Origin: Neoceratodus forsteri
Taxonomy: Eukaryota; Chordata; Ceratodontiformes; Ceratodontidae
DNA: 64,000 bases
Assembly (NCBI GenBank): GCA_016271365.2
Contig: CM057458.1
Coordinates: forward strand, 202,836,501 to 202,900,500
Direction of reading: 5' to 3'
Part shown: positions 32,490 through 43,079 of the stretch, piece by piece
How the letters are laid out: each line of letters opens with the position of its first letter
How positions within the stretch are numbered: position 1 is the stretch's first letter
Made by a program: the position numbers and the translations under genes
Notes under the pieces: model-generated
Database searches by the model: none
Seen by the model: only the letters and a program-made list of their open reading frames with translations
What the model was told of the DNA's origin: nothing

Positions 32490-33640
32490 CATCATTGGAA
32501 AGCTAATTTAATATTAGGCAAAAGGGGATCTATGTTATGTTTAAGCAGCTTGGAGGGGTGTCTGGAGAGTTTAATGCCCAGATATGGAAGTGTATGGGGC
32601 TCCCAAACAAGACCCAGGTTCAAAATCTCATACTTATTCATTAAGGCATTAAGTGCCAGAACATTAGTCTTCCCTAAATTCAATTTGTACCCAGAAATTG
32701 CGGTGAACTGCTGAATTCCAGCCAAGGCCACCAGGATGAAGGTCCAAGGATGTTCTAAATGGAGCAACACATCATCTGCAAAAGCAAACAGTTTTCCCTC
32801 CTTTCGCCCACTATTAATCCCCTGAATTTAAGAGATGTGGTGCAATCAATTAAGTAGGGGCTCTACGTATAGGTTAAATAACAACGAAGACAAGGGGTAC
32901 CCCTGTTTTATTCCTCACTCTAAAGCAAAACAAGGCAAAAGTGTCCCATTATACAAGACACATGCACTCAGTTTTTGGTACAAAATCTTAATCCAAATAA
33001 TAAATTTTTCTGATATGCCATACTGTGAAAGGACTGCAAAGAGGTATGACCAAGAAACACAGTCACAATCTTTCTCCACATCCAAAGAGATCAGGACAGC
33101 AGGAACTTTTCCCACTCAGTACATGGAGATCAGGTGGTGCAACTTGTGGAAGTGGTTGCTAGAGGCCCTTCCTCCCATAAAGCCGACCTCCTCCACAATG
33201 ATAAGACCCTTCCACACCCATTGTAAGTGGGTAGCCAAAACTTTAGCAAGAATTTTGAAATCTGAATTTATCAAAGATATCAACATATAATTTTCCATGT
33301 GTCGGTCATCCTTGCTAGGCTTAGGTATAAGAGTAATCCAAGCCTTTAATGGAGTATGGTCCATGAGGCCATGGGAATATGAATAAACAACTGAGTGAGA
33401 AAAGTAGTAAGTTCATCAGAGCACGCCTCGTAGGAATTGTGAGAAAATTCATCTGGGTTTTGGGGCCTTATCCAAAGGCAATTGATAAATAGTTTGAGAA
33501 ACCTTGTACTGAGTAATTGGGCACTTAATGATCTCCTTCTGCTGCTCAGTAAGACAAGGTAAATCTACCTGAGAGATTAAAGTAGAGATCTGTTCTACTA
33601 GAGAGGGATCACACTGGTCTGCTCGGTAGAGAGAACTATA
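32490..33640 (-). pseudogene. L1-e ORF2 reverse transcriptase
   Basis: 33116-33364 has AWITLIPKPSKDDRHMENY (RT block with the conserved IPKP). 32915-33115 has VLISLDVEKDCDCVSW, where the conserved KAFD reads KDCD. 32492-32770 has SGYKLNLGKTNVLALNA, and immediately before it the plus-strand complement encodes FADD, so the active-site box is intact. Confidence 0.82.
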
Positions 33641-33899
33641 ATAAGTGTGAAAGGCCTATGCTATGGCCATAGGATGAGTGACTAGGTTTGGGTTATCAGC
33701 CACCTACAAACCCTTAATAATCATACTGGCCACTACATGATGTAACTGGAAAGCCAGTAGTTTTTCTGCTCTTTCCCTGGCTTCTGCAAAATGGGCCATA
33801 GTTCAGAAATTCACACGTTCCACCTTCTGTCAGAGAAGAAAGGCATACTGGGTTCTAAGAGAATTTAAGGTGAGCCAGATATGCTCCAGGGTATCCTAG

Positions 33900-35260
33900 G
33901 CTACAGTGCCTTCAAGGGTTCGAATACAGTGCAGCAGACATTCCACCTTGGCATGACGAGTTCACCGACGCTTAGTGGCCAACCTAATACACTCTCCCCC
34001 CATGGCACACTTAGCCACCTCCCATAGAATATTCAAAGGTTTAACAGAAGCTGTATTATATTCAAAAAAAAGAAGTGATACAATTACATTTTCCAGAAAG
34101 GACGTTGAGGTCCCTTAGTAACTGTACATTAAGCCTTCAGACCCTGTCCCATTCCTCATCACCACAGATTGTATGTTTAAAGAAAACTAGGGCATGATCA
34201 GAAATCACCAATGGGTGGATCTCACAGGAAACCAGTCCTGGAATAATATCCTGGGAGATCAAGAAATAATCTAAATGGGAGAAAGAGGCATGTGGTATAG
34301 AGTGAAAGGTATATTGCCACTCACGGGGATGGAGGAGGTGCTACAGATCTGTCAACCCCAAACCATCCATCATCTCCTACAGGCCTCTTTGCCCCAGCGT
34401 GAGACCCTTCTGGCTAGCATCCAACCTATCAACATCTGGTTGGCACACTAAATTCCAATCCCACCCCAAAATCATGGGGAGCTGAGTGAACAGAGAGAGG
34501 GTGGTAGCAAGCTTGGTGAAAAACTGAAGAGTATCAATGTTGGGACCATAAATGGAGCCAAGAAGGACCTCAGACTGACCAAATAACCATGCAAAAATAT
34601 ACAACGACCTTCTGGGTCCCAGTATTTGATTATCAATAGAAAAGCCACACTATGGGCTATTAAAATAACTACAGCACCCCTCTTACTATTACAACCTGTT
34701 CTATACTAGTGTTGGGCAAAACTGGAATATTTCGGCGGTCAAAATATTTCACATAATTAGCGCATTATGCAAAATATTTTGTCGGGCTCGAATGCAAAAT
34801 TTCGTCCGTGGTTCTGAGTAAAATTTCACCCCCAAACTGGTGAAATTTTACCACTGTGGGCAAAATTCCACCACTGTTGGTGGAATTTCACCAACCCAGG
34901 TGAAATTTCTCCACTGCTGGTGGAATTTTGCCACTCGCTGGCAAAATTTCACTATTGTTAGTGGACTGCTCAGAGGACGAAAATGTGGGTGAAATTTTGA
35001 AATTTCACTGCATTTTGGCAAAATATTTTGCATGGCAAAATTGCTGATTTTGCCACAATTTCATCTGCAAAATTTAATTTTGCTGCATCCCTGCTCTGTA
35101 CACCTGACCCACCCACTCCCAATGGAAAAGGTGTACTAGATCCATCTTTAAATGGGTTTCTTGTAAACAAGCAAGCTGTGTGTTCAATTCACAGAGGTGC
35201 CAGAGGATCATGTGATGTGTGCATTTATCTTGGGCATCCTTAACATTCCAAGTTATAAAG
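33900..35260 (-). pseudogene. L1-e endonuclease domain, split by a MITE
   Basis: 34377-34604 reads SEVLLGSIYGPNIDTLQFF and PMILGWDWNLV, matching the middle of the APE domain. The start of the domain lies beyond the MITE (about 35100-35260) and contains the segment that translates around the WVGQ-like block of L1-d. Many stops. Confidence 0.72.
34707..35093. mobile_element. hAT-type MITE, 387 bp
   Basis: Left end TAGTGTTGGGCAAAACT and right end AATTTTGCTGCATCCCTG, whose complement is CAGGGATGCAGCAAAATT, give imperfect hAT-like terminal inverted repeats. It is flanked by 8-bp candidate duplications TTCTATAC (34699-34706) and CTCTGTAC (35094-35101), matching at 6 of 8 positions. Removing it restores the L1 sequence seen in L1-d at 28780-28810. 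The interior repeats GGTGAAATTTCACC-like palindromic motifs. No transposase. Confidence 0.75.
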
Positions 35261-36093
35261 TCGTAATTACTCCCAATGGCAAGTGACTATTTTCCAGAGA
35301 GAAGTGAGGTCCCCTGTGTACCAAGGTGGACAAAGATATAAACACCTCCCTGACAGTGCTCTGTGAGAAAGCTCACCCCCACCCAAAAAACATCCTGCTT
35401 CCCCCTCCTCCCCATCCAAGCATCCTCAAAAAATCCCAACATATGAAAACAAAATATAAACACTAGACTAAACCCCAAACAAATCCCCCAAACCACGAAC
35501 ATCAACAATTACCAACCAAGATCAAATGCCCACCCCTCCCAACCAGAAAAAATAACATCCCCTTCGCTCACACTTCCGGTCCAAGTGACTGCAACTCCAA
35601 CCGTGTTGACCCTTGATGAACCCTTGAATGCTAACATGGTCACCACTCCAGCCCTTAAAAATTAATAAATGGAATTGTGACCCCAAAAAGCACAGGAACC
35701 TCTGTGACAACAACCCTATGTCACCAAGAAAATTGCAGAGGGGAAAATGTACCCCTTATGTCTTGAGACCCCCACACAGAGGACAGAAAAGCTAACTATA
35801 AGCTGAAAATAACAGACCAGTAGAACAAAAACCCACAGACCTCCCTGAACAAAGGACAGTTTCTTAATAAGGGAACAAGTGCAGGGGAGAAACTAGGTAA
35901 GAGAATAAAAAGAAATTAGTCCCCAGTATGAATACAGTCCCCTGATAGACTGGACTGGGATTATAGAACCAGGACAATTTACAAATCTGGCAATATCACA
36001 AAAATAGTATGAGAAAAGAAGCCCCCATAAAGCTCGTCAAGTAAGGGGTGTCACAGGGGTTCAGCAAACACAATAGGCAGCTCAGCCACTGGA

Positions 36094-36657
36094 TCAGAGG
36101 CCCCCCCCCATAGACTTACTCAGGAAACCCCCAAAATTCAATAAAACATGGTAATACATAAAAACAGCTAAAAAAAATGGTGTCAAAACATGGCAAAACA
36201 TATTCAAATATAAAACAGAAAAAGTCCACAGGCACAAACAGTATCCGAAGTAACAAGAGGGAACCGCAAAACAAGGGAGTGTGTCCAAACCCAATCCAGA
36301 GCAGGAAAGAACACTGTAGTTCTCTTCAACAAAGGTAATGTGCCAAAGCACAATTAATAGGAGCCCTGTGTTAAAAGGCATTGTCCTGTCCCAGAAGCTG
36401 GCAAATAGTGTCACAGCAGGAGAAAGGTAAGGGACAAAACATAGTCCAGCCGGAAAACTGAAGACAGTATTGTAGAGGCAGTAAGTCCAGCAATCTATTG
36501 CCGAGCCACTCCAAACTAAACTCCAACAAATAATGGGGTCAAATACAACAAGCCCAGCACTGAAAAACACAAACCATGGTAGTTCCAACAGGTGGAGAGA
36601 TTGGGATAGAACTCCGATACAAAAACCAGGGTAGGTCCACAACAGGACACTCAGCAC
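36094..36657 (-). other. 187-codon hydrophobic frame, likely spurious
   Basis: It lies on the sense strand of the L1 between ORF1 and ORF2. The product is rich in Phe, Leu, Cys, Trp and Tyr, as expected when the complement of an A/C-rich strand is read. No conserved domain is visible, and the equivalent place in L1-d (29.0-30.2 kb) has no comparable frame. I list it only because of its length. Confidence 0.3.
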
Positions 36658-36899
36658 TGGTTACAGTATTGCCACAGTCAGAATTCTACGCAAGAAATCC
36701 TGGGCTAAGTAGTCCAGTTGGCCACAGCCTTGCTAAGGCATTTCTGAAAAAATTACAGACACAACTTCCTGTTAGAAGTACAATCCCCAAAAGACTAGGA
36801 AACAGCTGAACACATTATCTGAAAACAGTCCGACAACCCTGATACCCCTCACATGGGTTTAAACAAATATGGGTATAGGGAGAGCAAATCACACTTGGC

Positions 36900-37640
36900 T
36901 TGTTCTTGGGTATCAAAACTTCATGAAGCCCCTTCTTGAAAGAGCTGGAGTGTGGCCAGGTAATGCATCCAAAATAGAATGTGCACTGCAAGCAATTTGG
37001 AAATTAAAGGTTGGTAGGCAGATCTCAACGCCCTAATGGATTGAGGAAGATCAAAGAAGATTCATATTTTACTGCCCTCCCTAGTCCTTCTTGAAGATGA
37101 TGGATAGTAGTTAAAAAGATGCTGCTTGTCCAAAAGGTTCAGGGATTTGAAAATAAAGGGGTGAGGTTTAGAGCCTTCAGGGGGCATTGAGCCTGTGATC
37201 TCTCTCAATGATATAAGACAGGTCATTAGGAGAGGAACCCGTTAATATTTTACAGAGTTTCTGGGCAAACAAGATGGCATGGGGCCCCTCCACTTTTCTC
37301 TGGCAGCCCTGTGGTCACAATATTATTGTGACAACTCCATCCTTCGAGGTCCTCCAACCTGGCTTCCAGTGATCATCTTTTTGTGCAAGGCCACCAACTC
37401 TGAATCTAGCTGGCACCGCCAGCCATTCAGAGAACTCACTTGAACCTCCACATTCCCCATTCACTGGATAAGGTCCTCTGTAGCAACCTGAATAGTTTTG
37501 ATGTCCCTCTTTCAAGGGGTTCAACTCCAACAGATAAAGTACCTCCATGAGAAACTCCGGACTAGATAAAGGATGACCCGAACCTATTCTATGTGGCTTA
37601 GTGCATGTTTGATCCCCGAGCCTGCTCTTGTGTAGGTGGT
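36900..37640 (-). pseudogene. L1-e ORF1 remnant
   Basis: The stretch near 37640 contains the complement of GPLHHTPPPTQ, matching GPLHHTPPAT in L1-d. The coiled coil and the RRM start are at about 37280-37550 but are broken by stops and frame changes. Its translation in single frames is not continuous. Confidence 0.6.
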
Positions 37641-37759
37641 GGGGTGTGATGAAGTGGTCCAGCTCTCATTCCTGCATCCATGTATAACAGTAAATCAAAG
37701 CCTCATAGTACCAGAGATCAAGCACTATATGTAAACATATAAAAAGTAGCAGAAAGGCC

Positions 37760-37976
37760 AAACAAGCTCATTGTAGCCTAGAGGTTAGAGTAATGAGCTA
37801 TAATCGAGGTTGGTACATCCAGCAGACCAGACCTGGGTTTGATTCTCACAACCTCCACTTGTATACTGCGTGACTCTGAGCAAGTCACTTAACCATCCAC
37901 TGCTCTTTGGTCGTCCCTGAAAACAGGCACTTGTGCCTAGTGGGCCTTAGCCAGTTACCATAGATTAAAAAAAAAA
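37760..37976 (+). mobile_element. MIR-like tRNA-derived SINE, plus strand
   Basis: A box TAGCCTAGAGG (37774-37784), B box GGGTTTGATTC (37835-37845), core stretch GCGTGACTCTGAGCAAGTCA and CTTAACC, then the hairpin AGGCAC-TT-GTGCCT (37925-37938). The tail is AGTGGGCCTTAGCCAGTTAC and an A-run at 37967-37976. The stretch TCCAGCAGACCAG is shared with the SINE at 23911-24117. Confidence 0.85.
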
Positions 37977-38053
37977 GATGGTAAAATGAGCTATAGAGGA
38001 TGAAGAGGTCAGAGATAGCTCTCACCCACAGCAGCACTTTACGGGACTCCCTC

Positions 38054-38795
38054 TAGTTTCTAATTTCTATGTGTAACTGCAGCAACCACCTAAGTGCACT
38101 ACAAAGCACATGGAACACATACCAGAAGTAACCACTTTTTTGTCTTCAATTGAAAACAGTGCCCTGCATGTTCACTTTCCTGCTTATCTGCTCTCTTGCT
38201 TCATCTCTCACAGTCTGCCTGCCACTTCCCCCCTTTATCATCCACCCTCCATGTCTCAAAACAGGGAAAACAAAAAGGTTTGCCAAGCACAGTATAGTAC
38301 ATCAATCTTTGTGGTTTTCTTTTCTTTTTTTTTTTTGTTCTCTAAATGCTGCTTGGTTTTCAATCCCCCTCCTGCCCACAAGCATTATGAGTCATCCACA
38401 GGCCCATAACATCAAAATACTGTCAAAATGTCAGATACAAAAAAAAGGCTTCACTTCTCCTTTTAATAAATTTTCCTTGAGCACTAATTAAATCTGTTTA
38501 ACACCTGAGATGCCTCATATAAATTCTTCGGTGCACCATTCTTATCCACTGTTGCTCTCGCTAAGAAGCGATAACATCTTGTTCTGAAATTTTCTTTAAA
38601 GGCTGCTCGCTCACAAATCAGTGATCAAGTTCTTATGCTGATGTGCTGTCCAGATGCTGCATCCATAACAGCGCCCTTACCAACAGGTATCGGGGAGTGT
38701 GCAAAGGCACTGCTTTGCAAAAAGAAAACCTACAAAATATACAAAGAACTGAAAAACAAATAAAAAAAACCTATCACATAAGCTCTCACCCTATT
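38054..38795. other. Low-information region before palindrome Z2
   Basis: C/T-rich near 38200-38260 and with a T-run at 38326-38335. Two overlapping plus frames of 99 and 113 codons have no recognised motif. It may be the body of the Z2 element. Confidence 0.35.
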
Positions 38796-38972
38796 GCATA
38801 AATGGAACATGCAGGAGAGGGGAATTTGTGTGATACTTGATTTATCTATACTCATGCTGTTGGCCTCAGACACCTCACTCATGGCTTACACCACTCATGA
38901 GGTTACCCGAGGTCAAACACCACTAGATAAATCAGGTATCACAGCTCCCCCTGCATATCATATACTGTAGCT
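38796..38972. repeat. Palindromic element Z2
   Basis: Left arm GCATAAATGGAACATGCAGG..., TGATACTTGATTTATCTA and CTCAGACACCTCACTCATG pair with TAGATAAATCAGGTATCA and CATGAGGTTACCCGAGG on the right, ending CCTGCATATCATA. A (TG)n and TA run follow. The outer sequence matches Z1. Confidence 0.7.
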
Positions 38973-38984
38973 ATAGATACAGAT

Positions 38985-38987
38985 ATC

Positions 38988-39022
<35 letters not shown>

Positions 39023-39344
39023 TTATTTTATTTATTTATTTAAACATCAGTTTAATAACCTTTGAGCCAGAGGCTCATTTACAAAGGTACCTCATCACAT
39101 AGAGGACAACAGACAGCAGAACAATAAACAACAGTTAATACAGATTCAAGCAAGTTACAATTCAGGGTTACAGTAGGCAAAATAACATATGTTTGTGAGG
39201 TGAGGATAGGAGGACGGTAAGAGGAGAAGGATGGGAGGAGAGAGGAGAGGAGAGAGGAGGAGGATGTTAAAGGGAGGAGGAAAGCAGGAGGGGGGAGTGC
39301 TGCTCAGCGAGCATTGTCAGAATATATATATATATATAGATATA

Positions 39345-39402
<58 letters not shown>

Positions 39403-39420
39403 ATCTGGTGAAAGATTAAT
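38985..39420. repeat. (TG)n, (TAAA)-type tail and long (TA)n microsatellite
   Basis: (TG)n at 38989-39010, a TTTATTTATTTA run at 39018-39042 that resembles the tail of an antisense LINE or SINE (then GGCTCATTTACAAAGGTACC), a GGAGAGAGGAGG-rich stretch at 39205-39300, and a TA run at about 39320-39400. The middle part may be a LINE 3' UTR on the minus strand. Confidence 0.7.
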
Positions 39421-39862
39421 GAGTGTGATAAAAACATGTATCCTCACTGTGGTGACATCACCACAAGAGATAAATCATGTCGTGACATCACGACTAGAGA
39501 TAAATCATGTTGTGACATCACCACTGTGAGATTTCACTGCTGCCTACAGCTAACTCAATTAACATGGCAAAATATTCTCACCTGTTCCCCACATTCTGTC
39601 TCACTCCCAACCCACTACTGTGATACTCCCAGCTTGACTGCACCAGAATTCTAAAGGACACAGCTTCACAAAACAGTTTGTTTCTCACTGCTGCCGGCAG
39701 CTAACTTACCTAGCATTGCAAAACACACTCAGCTTTTCCCAAAGAGTTTTGTAACACTGCCAGCCCATTCAGAAAATCTCACACACAGAAACAGCAAACA
39801 CAGAAACAGAAACAGAACACAAAAAATCATAACAATACTTCTGAAACTCATACCCCTAGTGT
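39421..39862. other. Body before palindrome Z3, no recognised gene
   Basis: Contains repeats of GATAAATCATGTCGTGACATC-like units (39466-39520), then CA/CT-rich sequence. Small frames only. Confidence 0.4.
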
Positions 39863-40030
39863 ATACATCGAACACATGATGTGCAGATTGTGTGCTATGG
39901 AAAATATCTTCACTCCTGCTTCATGAGCTCTGGATGCTCTCACTCGTGCCTTCAGCATTCATGAGTATCCAGAGCTCACTCTGCAGGAGTGAAGATATTT
40001 TCCATATCACACTCTTGCCCATCATGTATC
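39863..40030. repeat. Palindromic element Z3
   Basis: GTGTGCTATGGAAAATATCT, TCACTCCTGC and GAGCTCTGGATGCTC on the left pair with GAGTATCCAGAGCTC and GCAGGAGTGAAGATATTTTC on the right. A TA run and a T-run follow at 40032-40060. Its core contains the same GAAAATATC motif as Z1. Confidence 0.75.
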
Positions 40031-40054
40031 CCATATATATATATATATATTTTT

Positions 40055-40349
40055 TTTTCATTTAGTTGTTTAACCAGGTATAGCACACATATATAGTAAC
40101 GTAATAAGCCATGACAGGGTGTGCATTATAGGATTTGTCATTTTCAGCCTGTACTAATAGGATGTACAAGCCTGTTTAAAAGGTGTTGTCTGTTTTGGAG
40201 AAACCTTGTTAACCTGACTTGCACAATGATTTGAATACCCATTATGGGAGTAAGATATAACAAGCATAGGACAACGAGGGTCTGGGTGTATGTTTGAAAT
40301 GGCTGCAGGAGCAGGCAGCAAATGAAACTTTTTAATTGTATCTGTAATG
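40055..40349 (-). mobile_element. Antisense L2-like tail fragment
   Basis: On the minus strand the end reads GTGCTATACCTGGTTAAACA and ACTAAATGAAAA, similar to the SINE tail near 23925 and to the L2-like tails at 45.4 and 45.7 kb. The body upstream (40100-40345) is not recognised. It may be the 3' end of an L2-like LINE or a SINE. Confidence 0.45.
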
Positions 40350-40356
40350 TAATGTA

Positions 40357-41200
40357 ATGCAAAACATGACAGCTAAAGGGGAGGTTCTGATAATAGGAGA
40401 CTTCAACATGCCAGATACAGATTGGTCAATACCAGCAGGAACATCTGCCAGAAATATACACATGGTGGATTCCCAGCAGGGGGAGGGCCTCAAACAACTG
40501 GTACAACAACCCACAAGAGACAGGGCTATCCTAGATCTAGTACTAACTAACGGAAAGGATCACAGATCTCCAGGTAGAAGATCCCCTGGAGGCCAGTGAC
40601 CATCACATGGTATGGTTCAATTTGGCCACTAGAACTAAATCATCCCATTCCAAGGCAAAAATATGGGACTTCAGAGGAGTTGACTTTGATAAGATGGCCA
40701 ACAGAGTTATGCTAGGCCTGGCAAAAAGAAATACAGGTGAGGGGGTACAGGCAAAGTGGGCAAGCATTAAGGATACAATACTTGAAGCAACATCCTATTA
40801 TGTTAAAGAGAAAAAGAAGTAGAAAAGAAGAAGGAAACCACTTTGGTTCTCAAAAACAGTAGCAGAAAAGGTCAGAGCCAAAAGGCTCGCCTTCAGGAAA
40901 TATAAGGGAACGCAGTGGGATGAAGACAGGGAGGCATACCAAACTTCCTTAAGGGAAGCAGAGAAGGCAGTAAGGCAGGCAAAGGCCCAAACTGAGGAAA
41001 CACTAGCACAAACAGTAAAAGAAGATAACAAGACCTTCTATAGATACATTGGTGAAAGGAGAAATTCCAGAGGGGGTATTGCTAAGATCAAAGGAGATAA
41101 GGGGGCGTGTGAGGAGGAGGATCATGTAAAAACATCTATCCTAAATAGATACTTCTGCTCAGTATTTACTAAAGAGAAGGTAGGGCAGGGCCCACAGCTC
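40357..41200 (+). pseudogene. CR1-C endonuclease end and linker
   Basis: GEVLIIGDFNMPDTDWSIPA contains the GDFN block of the APE fold, and AILDLVLTNGKD is the following CR1 motif. Sequence near 40600 (GGCCAGTGACCATCAC) encodes the SDHH end of the endonuclease in another frame. The linker around 40800-41100 (KKPLWFSKTV-like) is common to CR1 copies here. Confidence 0.8.
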
Positions 41201-41206
41201 AGTACC

Positions 41207-42130
41207 ATGGACACAGGGGTGAAGGAGGTGTGCACTAGTCCCTTCACTAAAGAAAGGGGCCTACAAGAGCTCGCTAAGCTCAGGGTGGACAAGGCAATGG
41301 GACCTGATGGCATACATCTCAGGGTACTAAAGGAGCTAAGGGTGGAACTAGCAGGGCCATTATCAGAACTGTTTAGTGAGCCTCTGAGCACAGGAGAGCT
41401 TCCAGAACACTGGAGAAGGGCTCATGTGATCCCGCTCCACAGGAGTGGCAGCAGGGAGGAGGCAGGGAACTACAGACCAGTCAGTCTTACCTCAGTAGTG
41501 GGCAAGATTATGGAGGCACTCCTTAAGGAAAGGATAGTGCGACACCTGGAATCCATAACAGCACAGGATCCAAGACAGCATGGGTTTACAAATTGAAGGT
41601 CATGTCAAATTAATCTCATGGCTTTCTTTTACTGTGTAACCAGAGTGGTGGACCAAGGGGGAGCAGTTGATGTTGCCTACCTTGACTTCAGCAAAGCTTT
41701 CAATACTGTTCCGCATAGTAGATTGATTAATAAGCTGGGTAGGCTTAGGGTGGGTCAGAAGTTGGTCAACTGGGTGGCAAACTGGCTGACAGGCAGAAAA
41801 CAGAGAGTGGTGGTAAATGGTATACAGTCAAAAGAGATGCAAGTCACAAGTGGGGTACCTCAGGGATCAGTCCTGGGGCCAGTCCTCTTCAAAATCTTCA
41901 TCAGTGATATTGCAGATGGACTGGAGGGTAAGGTTTGTCTGTTTGGAGATGACACCAAGATCTGCAACAGAGTAGATGATCCAGATGGGGTGGGCAGAAT
42001 GAGAAGAGATCTGGATAAACTAGAAAAATGGTCAGAAGAGTGGCAACTGGGGTTTAATGCAAAGAAGTGCAAGATCATGCACATAGGGAAAAGAAAACCT
42101 GAAACCACCTATAGGCTTGGAGGGGAGTAG
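41207..42130 (+). pseudogene. CR1-C reverse transcriptase
   Basis: 41207-41596 reads LAKLRVDKAMGPDGIHLRVL, then ELPEHWRRAHVIPLHRSGSR and NYRPVSLTSVVGKIMEALL. 41618-42130 reads VAYLDFSKAFNTVPHSRLI, then [15 protein letters not shown] and [12 protein letters not shown]. The first catalytic Asp (LDFSKAF) is present. The FADD box reads FGDD, keeping both aspartates but replacing the conserved alanine by glycine. A frame change at about 41600 divides the domain. Confidence 0.9.
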
Positions 42131-42185
42131 CTGGCAGTCCCAAAGGAATAAAGACTTGGGCAGCATCATCACCAATGACATGAAA

Positions 42186-42790
42186 TCATCCAAGCAGACC
42201 ACTAAAGCAGTAGGTAAGTCTAGGGGGATGTTGGGGTGAATTACTAGGGATATCACAAGTCAGAAGAGGGAGGTAATAATCCTTCTTTACAAGACACTGA
42301 TTAGGCCCCATCTGGAGTACTGTGTCCAGTACTGGAGGTCGCACCTTCACAAGAACATTAACCAGATTGAGGCAGTCCAGAGAAGGGCAACCAAAATGGT
42401 GCAGGGACTGCATCACAAAACATATGAGGACAGATTAATGGAGCTCAATATGTATAACCTACAGCAAAGGAGGGAGAGAGGTGATATGATTGAAACATTC
42501 AAACACCTTAAAGGCATTAGAAGAGAAAGAGTCTAACATGTTTCAATATAAGAAAATAGCAGGACAAGAGGACACAGCATGAGATTAGGGGAGGCAAATT
42601 AAGGGGTAATGTGAGGAAGTTCTTTTTTACAGAAAGGCTGGTGGATGCATGGAACAGCCTACCTCAGGAAGTGGTGGCTATGAATACAGTGCAGGGCTTC
42701 AAACAGGCATGGGATACGCATAAGGGAGCAATACAGATGAGTATGAATAGATAGGCCATTGACAGAGCAAAGGCCGATGGCACATTTATA
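42186..42790 (+). pseudogene. CR1-C ORF2 C-terminus
   Basis: Broken plus-strand frames read the post-RT block, GLHHKTYEDRLMELNMYNLQ, then RGDMIETFKHLKGI and KFFFTERLVDAWNSLPQEVV. These match CR1-A and CR1-E. The minus-strand frames in this stretch are shadows. Confidence 0.8.
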
Positions 42791-42850
42791 AGGTAGACTG
42801 GATGGGCCTTGCGGTCCTTATCTGCCGTCAACTTCTATGTTTCTATGTGT

Positions 42851-43079
42851 GTAGTTGTTTTCCTAATGGCACCTTGCAACTCCCATTTCTGAGGGTTACA
42901 AGCACACAGACTGTCAATGTTATTCAGGGTGATTTTGTACAGCCCTTTTGTTGCTGCCCAGTGATTCCCAGCCTGCCTTTTTGAATTCAGGCTACTGTCA
43001 CAGTCTGCCAGGATTTGAAGCACTAGGCATGGTTGCTATCATGACCAGGTGATGTCATTAGTGAGTGCCAATAAAAGCT
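42851..43079. other. Spacer, nothing recognised
   Basis: No element end, repeat or gene can be named between the CR1-C tail and the next region. Confidence 0.4.

Larger units (their letters stand above)
31546..38053 (-). mobile_element. 5' part of the outer L1-type LINE (L1-e)
   Basis: Begins on the minus strand at about 38053 with GAGGGAGTCCCGTAAAGTGC, which resembles the L1-d start. It runs through ORF1, endonuclease and RT to MLHNLY at about 31535, where L1-d is inserted; its end is at 23540-24438. Inserted into it are a MIR-like SINE (37760-37976) and a hAT MITE (34707-35093). It is older than L1-d, since L1-d interrupts it. Confidence 0.8.
40350..42850 (+). mobile_element. CR1-type LINE (CR1-C)
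   Basis: Covers the end of the endonuclease, the whole RT and the C-terminus of ORF2, then the 3' UTR GGATGGGCCTTGCGGTCCTT and TATGTTTCTATG at 42830-42850. The start (GAGGTTCTGATAATAGGAGAC) lies inside the endonuclease, so it is 5'-truncated. Broken by a stop before 41207, a frame change near 41600 and more after 42130. It is the best preserved RT in the window except for its active site (see the RT entry). Confidence 0.88.

Noticed and set aside
39231..39419. Gly/Arg then Ile/Tyr frame
   Set aside because: Purine-rich tract plus TA microsatellite; not a gene.
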